From positions 17,955 to 81,954 of the forward strand of contig NZ_NESK01000020.1 in NCBI RefSeq assembly GCF_003063415.1: 64,000 nucleotides of DNA, read 5' to 3'. The DNA is from Limnohabitans sp. 2KL-17 (GTDB lineage: Bacteria; Pseudomonadota; Gammaproteobacteria; Burkholderiales; Burkholderiaceae_C). Below the pieces are notes generated by a model. The model was not told the origin of the DNA. It saw nothing but the letters and a program-made list of their open reading frames with translations, and did not search any database. The position numbers and the translations under genes are program-made. Shown here piece after piece: positions 60,258-64,000 of this stretch; positions within the stretch are counted from its first letter, which is position 1; each line of letters opens with the position of its first letter.

Positions 60258-61415
60258 ATGCCCGTGATCACCACCATCGAAGACTTGCGCGTTTTGGCCC
60301 AAAAAAGGGTCCCGCGCATGTTCTACGACTACGCGGACAGCGGCTCTTGGACCGAGAGCACTTACCGGGCCAACGAAAGCGATTTCCAAAAGATCAAGCT
60401 GCGCCAACGTGTAGCCGTGAACATGGAAAACCGCAGCACCGCCAGCACCATGGTGGGCCAAGCGGTGGCCATGCCCGTGGCCATTGCGCCCACAGGGCTG
60501 ACCGGCATGCAGCACGCCGATGGTGAAATTTTGGCGGCGCGCGCTGCCAAAAAATTTGGCGTGCCTTTCACACTCTCGACCATGAGCATCTGCTCCATCG
60601 AAGACGTGGCCCAGCACGCGGGTGAAGGTTTTTGGTTTCAGCTCTACGTCATGAAAGACACGGGCTTCATCGAGCGCCTGATTGACCGCGCCAAAGCGGC
60701 CAACTGTGGCGCACTGGTGCTCACACTCGATTTGCAAATCCTCGGCCAGCGCCACAAAGACCTGAAAAACGGCCTGTCTGCGCCCCCCAAACTGACCCTC
60801 GCCAACCTCATCAACATCGCCACCAAGCCCCGCTGGGCCATGGGCATGCTGGGCACGCCACGTCGCCAGTTTGGCAACATCGTGGGCCATGTCAGCGGCG
60901 TGGCCGACATGAGCAGCCTGTCCTCATGGACCGCATCGCAGTTCGATCCCGGCCTGAACTGGGGCGATGTGGAGTGGATCAAAAAACGCTGGGGTGGCAA
61001 GCTGATCCTCAAAGGCATTCAAGACGTGGATGACGCCCGCTTGGCCGTTCAGTCAGGCGCTGACGCCCTGATCGTCAGCAACCACGGCGGCCGCCAACTG
61101 GATGGCGCGCAGTCCAGCATCGAGGCTTTGCCAGCCATCGTGGACGCTGTCGGCCAGCAAATCGAAGTGCACATGGACGGCGGCATCCGCAGTGGCCAAG
61201 ATGTGGTGAAGGCCTGCGCCCTGGGCGCCAAAGGTGTCTACATTGGCCGCTCTATGCTGTACGGCTTGGGGGCCATGGGCGAAGCCGGTGTGACCAAAGC
61301 GCTGGAAATCATCCACAAAGAACTCGACCTGACCATGGCCTTTTGCGGTCGTACCCAAATGGACACCGTGGACAAAAGCATCTTGCTGCCGGGCACCTTT
61401 CCGACCGGTCACTGA
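60258..61415 (+). CDS. lldD: FMN-dependent alpha-hydroxy acid dehydrogenase (L-lactate dehydrogenase-like)
   Basis: LldD-type flavoenzymes oxidise L-lactate to pyruvate and pass electrons to the quinone pool. The 385-residue product has Tyr130 (FQLYVMKD), Lys252 (LILKGI), and His276 with Arg279 (SNHGGRQLDG), the catalytic set. Other members oxidise glycolate or mandelate. An AGGAGA ribosome site is present, and TTGAGC with GTTAAG 17 bp later is a weak promoter. It is 129 bp from udh, so it may or may not belong to the sugar-acid unit. Confidence 0.85.
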   Translation: MPVITTIEDLRVLAQKRVPRMFYDYADSGSWTESTYRANESDFQKIKLRQRVAVNMENRSTASTMVGQAVAMPVAIAPTGLTGMQHADGEILAARAAKKFGVPFTLSTMSICSIEDVAQHAGEGFWFQLYVMKDTGFIERLIDRAKAANCGALVLTLDLQILGQRHKDLKNGLSAPPKLTLANLINIATKPRWAMGMLGTPRRQFGNIVGHVSGVADMSSLSSWTASQFDPGLNWGDVEWIKKRWGGKLILKGIQDVDDARLAVQSGADALIVSNHGGRQLDGAQSSIEALPAIVDAVGQQIEVHMDGGIRSGQDVVKACALGAKGVYIGRSMLYGLGAMGEAGVTKALEIIHKELDLTMAFCGRTQMDTVDKSILLPGTFPTGH

Positions 61416-61424
61416 CCCCGTCTT

Positions 61425-61444
61425 GGCAGGGCAAAAGCCCTGTC
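61425..61444 (+). other. Hairpin between lldD and dinB
   Basis: GGCAGGGC and GCCCTGTC form an 8-bp stem (one G-U) with an AAAA loop, 10 nt past lldD. No T-run follows on the + strand, so it is a doubtful terminator. No LexA-type CTG-N10-CAG operator is visible in the 49-bp gap. Confidence 0.3.
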
Positions 61445-61464
61445 GGAGGCGCTATGCTTGATGG

Positions 61465-62757
61465 GTGCCCACACCCGCTCAAGTCATCCGCCGTATCGCC
61501 CACCTCGACATGGACGCGTTTTACGCGTCGTGCGAGTTGCTGCGCTACCCGCAGCTCAAGGGCTTGCCGGTGGTCATTGGCGGCGGCAGGCGCAAGGAAG
61601 ACGACTTGCTTGGAAAGTTGCAAGCGGCCTACCCGGAGGGCGAATGGACCGCAGAGACCTTTGCCGAACGGCTGGACTGCATCCCGGTCGACTTTTTCCC
61701 GCGCCTGGCGGGCTACACCGGACGCGGTGTCATCACCACCGCCACCTACCCGGCCCGACAATTCGGCGTGGGCTCGGCCATGGGCCTCATGAAGGCTGCC
61801 AAGCAATGCCCGCAAGCCATCTTGCTGCCGGTCGACTTTGAGCGCTATCGGTACTTTTCGCGCACCTTCAAATCCATCATCACCGACATCGCGCCCCTCA
61901 TGCAGGACCGGGGCGTGGACGAGGTCTACATCGACTTCACCGATGTCCCCGGCGGCCAACGCGAGGGCGGACGGGTGCTGGCCAGGTTGATCCAGAAAAG
62001 CATTTTTGAAGCCACGGGCCTGACCTGCTCGGTCGGTGTGGCTCCCAACAAACTGCTGGCCAAAATGGCCAGCGAATTCAACAAGCCCAAAGGCATTTCC
62101 ATCGTGCACGAGGCCGATCTGCAAAGCCTGATCTGGCCCCTGGCCTGCCGCAAGATCAACGGCGTGGGCCCCAAGGCCGATGAAAAGCTGCAAGGCTTTG
62201 GCATCCACACCATTGGCGAACTGGCGGCCCGCGACCTGCCCTGGCTGACCGAAAACTTCGGCAAGAGTTATGGCGCCTGGTTACACGATGCCGCCTGGGG
62301 CCGAGACGATCGACCGGTAGAAACCGAAAGCGAGCCCGTGAGCATGAGCCGCGAAACCACTTTTGAACGCGACCTGCACGCCGTGCGCGACCGCGAAGAA
62401 CTGGGCGCCGTCTTCACGCGCTTGTGTGAACAAGTGGCCGCCGACCTTCAGCGTAAAGGCTACGAAGGCAAAACCATCGGCATCAAGCTGCGCTATGACA
62501 ACTTTCAGGCCGTGACGCGGGACCAGTCCTTGCCCGGTTACACGGCTGACGCCAAACACATCCGCCAAGTCGCAGGCCAATGCCTCAAGCGTGTGGACTT
62601 GTCTCGCCGCCTGCGCTTGCTGGGCGTGCGGGTCGGCTCGCTGGTCAAGGCGGGGACAGTTGCAGCCCCCGGCGCCTCTTACAGTGAAGCCATTGCCAAC
62701 CCGCCACCCGAAGTGAATGACCATGGACAAACTCAACTGCTTTTCCCTCTCGATTGA
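61465..62757 (+). CDS. dinB: DNA polymerase IV (Y family) with an internal insertion
   Basis: DinB is an error-prone translesion polymerase. The 430-residue product has the catalytic acids Asp15 (HLDMDAFYAS) and Asp152/Glu153 (RGVDEVYIDF). The Y-family core TATYPARQFGVGSAM and the helix-hairpin-helix INGVGPKADEKL follow. Compared with E. coli DinB, about 47 extra residues (about 41-87) stand between VVIGG and GVITTATYPAR. The start is GTG. The C-terminal QTQLLFPLD resembles a beta-clamp-binding tail. It overlaps the next gene by 41 nt. Confidence 0.88.
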   Translation: MPTPAQVIRRIAHLDMDAFYASCELLRYPQLKGLPVVIGGGRRKEDDLLGKLQAAYPEGEWTAETFAERLDCIPVDFFPRLAGYTGRGVITTATYPARQFGVGSAMGLMKAAKQCPQAILLPVDFERYRYFSRTFKSIITDIAPLMQDRGVDEVYIDFTDVPGGQREGGRVLARLIQKSIFEATGLTCSVGVAPNKLLAKMASEFNKPKGISIVHEADLQSLIWPLACRKINGVGPKADEKLQGFGIHTIGELAARDLPWLTENFGKSYGAWLHDAAWGRDDRPVETESEPVSMSRETTFERDLHAVRDREELGAVFTRLCEQVAADLQRKGYEGKTIGIKLRYDNFQAVTRDQSLPGYTADAKHIRQVAGQCLKRVDLSRRLRLLGVRVGSLVKAGTVAAPGASYSEAIANPPPEVNDHGQTQLLFPLD

Positions 62758-63565
62758 GCAACACGTTGCACACCTGGTGCTGAACCGCCCTGAGGCGATG
62801 AACACCATGCACCCCAGCTTCTGGCGCGAACTGCACGAGGTGCTGACCGACATCCACAAGGCCGGCACCGCCCGGGCCTTGGTGATCTCCAGCACGGGCA
62901 AACACTTCAGCGCGGGCATGGACCTGCAGACCTTTGGCAGCGCCATCCAGATGGACGACAGCAGCGCCGAAGGCCGCTCGGCCGTGTATGACCTGCTCAC
63001 CGACATGCAACACACCTTCACCCTGCTCGAAGAGCTGCGCATCCCGGTGATCGCGGCCATTCAGGGCGGCTGCATTGGCGGCGCGGTGGACATGGTGACT
63101 GCGTGCTGCATGCGCTATGCCTCAGCCGATGCGTTCTTTTGCATCCAAGAAATCAACATCGGCATGGTGGCCGACGTGGGCACACTGCAACGCCTGCCCA
63201 AACTGCTGCCCATGGCATTGGTCAAAGAACTGGCCTACACCGGCCGCCGCCTGGGTGCCGACAAAGCGCTGGCCCACGGCCTGGTGAACGAGGTGCTGCC
63301 CACCCACGAGGCCACCGTGGCCGCCGCCCTGCAAGCGGCCAAAGAAATCGCCAGCAAACCGCCCGTGGCCATCTGGGGCACCAAGCAAGTGCTGCACTAC
63401 GCCCGCGACCACAGCACCGAAGACAGCCTGCGCCACATGGGCTGGCTGCAAGGCGCGATCTGGAGCAACGCCAACGTGCGCGAGGCCATCAGCGCCATGC
63501 AGCAAAAACGTGAAGCGAATTACGCGCCGCTGCCAGCGCTCAAGGGGTTTCGGGAATTTGGGTGA
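62717..63565 (+). CDS. Delta3,5-delta2,4-dienoyl-CoA isomerase-like crotonase
   Basis: The 282-residue crotonase-fold product has the oxyanion segment HFSAGMDL and GGCIGGAVDMVTACCMRY. Counting from the second ATG, Asp123, Glu143 and Asp151 lie 20 and 8 residues apart, as in mammalian ECH1 dienoyl-CoA isomerase. The ADVGTLQRLPK motif is shared with that enzyme. It likely helps degrade unsaturated fatty acids with odd-position double bonds. Starts at 62717 or 62723 both overlap dinB. Confidence 0.8.
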   Translation: MTMDKLNCFSLSIEQHVAHLVLNRPEAMNTMHPSFWRELHEVLTDIHKAGTARALVISSTGKHFSAGMDLQTFGSAIQMDDSSAEGRSAVYDLLTDMQHTFTLLEELRIPVIAAIQGGCIGGAVDMVTACCMRYASADAFFCIQEINIGMVADVGTLQRLPKLLPMALVKELAYTGRRLGADKALAHGLVNEVLPTHEATVAAALQAAKEIASKPPVAIWGTKQVLHYARDHSTEDSLRHMGWLQGAIWSNANVREAISAMQQKREANYAPLPALKGFREFG

Positions 63566-63614
63566 TCTAATAGACCACGAATTCGCTACTTATTGCTCAT
63601 TGAACATGGTCATC

Positions 63615-63662
63615 AAATTCCCGTGGGAGTTAAAGTATGCCTTGTAATAAAACTGGGAATTT
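63615..63662. promoter_or_regulatory. Inverted repeat upstream of the brnT-like gene
   Basis: AAATTCCC (63615-63622) and GGGAATTT (63655-63662) form an 8-bp inverted repeat 32 bp apart, just before the brnT ATG. The AT-rich spacer includes TTGTAATAAAA, a possible -10. BrnTA operons are self-repressed through BrnA, so this may be the operator. The 103-bp gap 63566-63668 holds nothing else I recognise. Confidence 0.35.
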
Positions 63663-63668
63663 GTGACC

Positions 63669-63884
63669 ATGAAATTTGAGTGGGACCAGACCAAAGCTGC
63701 AAGCAACGTCAAAAAACATAACGTCAGTTTTGATGAGGCTGCGTCGGTGTTTCTTGATGAATTGGCCGTTTCAGGTCCCGATCCTGATCATTCGATAGGC
63801 GAGTCCCGTTACATCACTTTTGGCGCATCGAGTTTGGGTCGCTTACTCGCTGTCTCACACGCATACCGCTTAACAGGCTGCTGA
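63669..63884 (+). pseudogene. brnT: BrnT-like toxin gene, 3' end cut by an insertion sequence
   Basis: BrnT is a type II toxin with an RNase fold. The frame reads MKFEWDQTKAASNVKKHNVS, then FDEAASVFLDE, SRYITFGASSLGRLLAVSHAYR, which matches the first two thirds of BrnT. The usual end (IRIISAR and the last helix) is missing. Instead the frame runs into insertion-sequence DNA and stops after four foreign codons (LTGC). It would give about 71 residues rather than about 90, so it is probably inactive. A brnA partner, if present, would lie beyond the window. Confidence 0.75.
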
Positions 63885-64000
63885 AATACTCCCATGTTTA
63901 GGTCCACGCCGAGCCCCTGAGAAACGTTAATTGTTGAGCAACTACACGGACACATGATGCGCGGCGCTGACACCTTCACCGAGAGCCTTTTCACGATGCG
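63871..64000 (+). mobile_element. Left end of an IS element (IS5/IS1182-like)
   Basis: BrnT similarity ends near 63870, after which the sequence AGGCTGCTGAAATACTC (63875-63891) resembles terminal repeats of IS5/IS1182-type elements found in Burkholderiales. A TTAA at 63870-63873 may be part of the target site. A transposase frame begins 80 bp in. The right end is outside the window, so repeats and target duplication cannot be compared. Confidence 0.65.
63954..64000 (+). CDS. Transposase, N-terminal fragment (cut by window edge)
   Basis: Fifteen codons are visible, reading MMRGADTFTESLFTM, which I recognise as the start of DDE transposases common in Burkholderiales (often listed as IS5 or IS1182 family). 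Either of two adjacent ATGs (63954, 63957) could start it. The rest, including the catalytic residues, lies beyond position 64000. Confidence 0.65.
   Translation, partial: MMRGADTFTESLFTM

Overview
The window looks like a chromosomal segment of a betaproteobacterium of the order Burkholderiales, most likely family Comamonadaceae (inferred from gene order, moderately high GC and protein character; no marker RNA gene is present). Nearly all of it is densely packed and protein-coding. No rRNA, tRNA or CRISPR array was seen.

Positions 1-31,800 are core housekeeping. On the + strand lie asd, a short fimV, truA, trpF-trpB-trpA and accD, then a LON-domain protein and lysS. A long minus-strand block follows (read right to left): yceD-rpmF // plsX-fabH-fabD-fabG-acpP-fabF (fatty acid synthesis), a YgfX-like membrane protein, a DegP/MucD periplasmic protease, then lepA-lepB-rnc-era-recO-pdxJ-acpS-nagZ. 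The rpoE-rseA-rseB genes that usually sit between fabF and mucD in this group are not there. The 497-bp gap between mucD and lepA carries a cluster of DnaA boxes. A maf/yceF gene coupled to a tetrapyrrole-methylase-like methyltransferase runs rightward, facing sppA, a Rieske protein, a HAD phosphatase and rluC.

Positions 31,776-47,590 hold rne behind an approximately 600-nt leader with strong hairpins, the haem block hemC-hemD-hemX-hemY on the minus strand, and on the + strand ppc, argH, an ABC1/UbiB-type kinase with a perfect FNR-type box upstream, an LCM-type methyltransferase and a bacteriohemerythrin.

Positions 47,679-60,128 are an accessory catabolic island for sugar acids, arranged as two divergent arms around a GntR/FCD regulator. 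The minus arm is TRAP transporter dctP-dctQ-dctM, a beta-propeller lactonase, galactarate dehydratase and two orphan TctC-type receptors. The plus arm is gntR, glucarate dehydratase, tartronate semialdehyde reductase, ketodeoxyglucarate aldolase and uronate dehydrogenase. Together they form a complete oxidative route: uronate to aldarolactone (Udh), to aldarate (lactonase), to 5-keto-4-deoxyglucarate (GudD/GarD), to pyruvate plus tartronate semialdehyde (GarL), to glycerate (GarR).

Positions 60,258-64,000 hold an FMN-dependent L-lactate dehydrogenase-like gene, a dinB with an internal insertion, a dienoyl-CoA isomerase-like crotonase overlapping dinB, and a brnT-like toxin gene cut by the left end of an insertion sequence whose transposase runs off the window.
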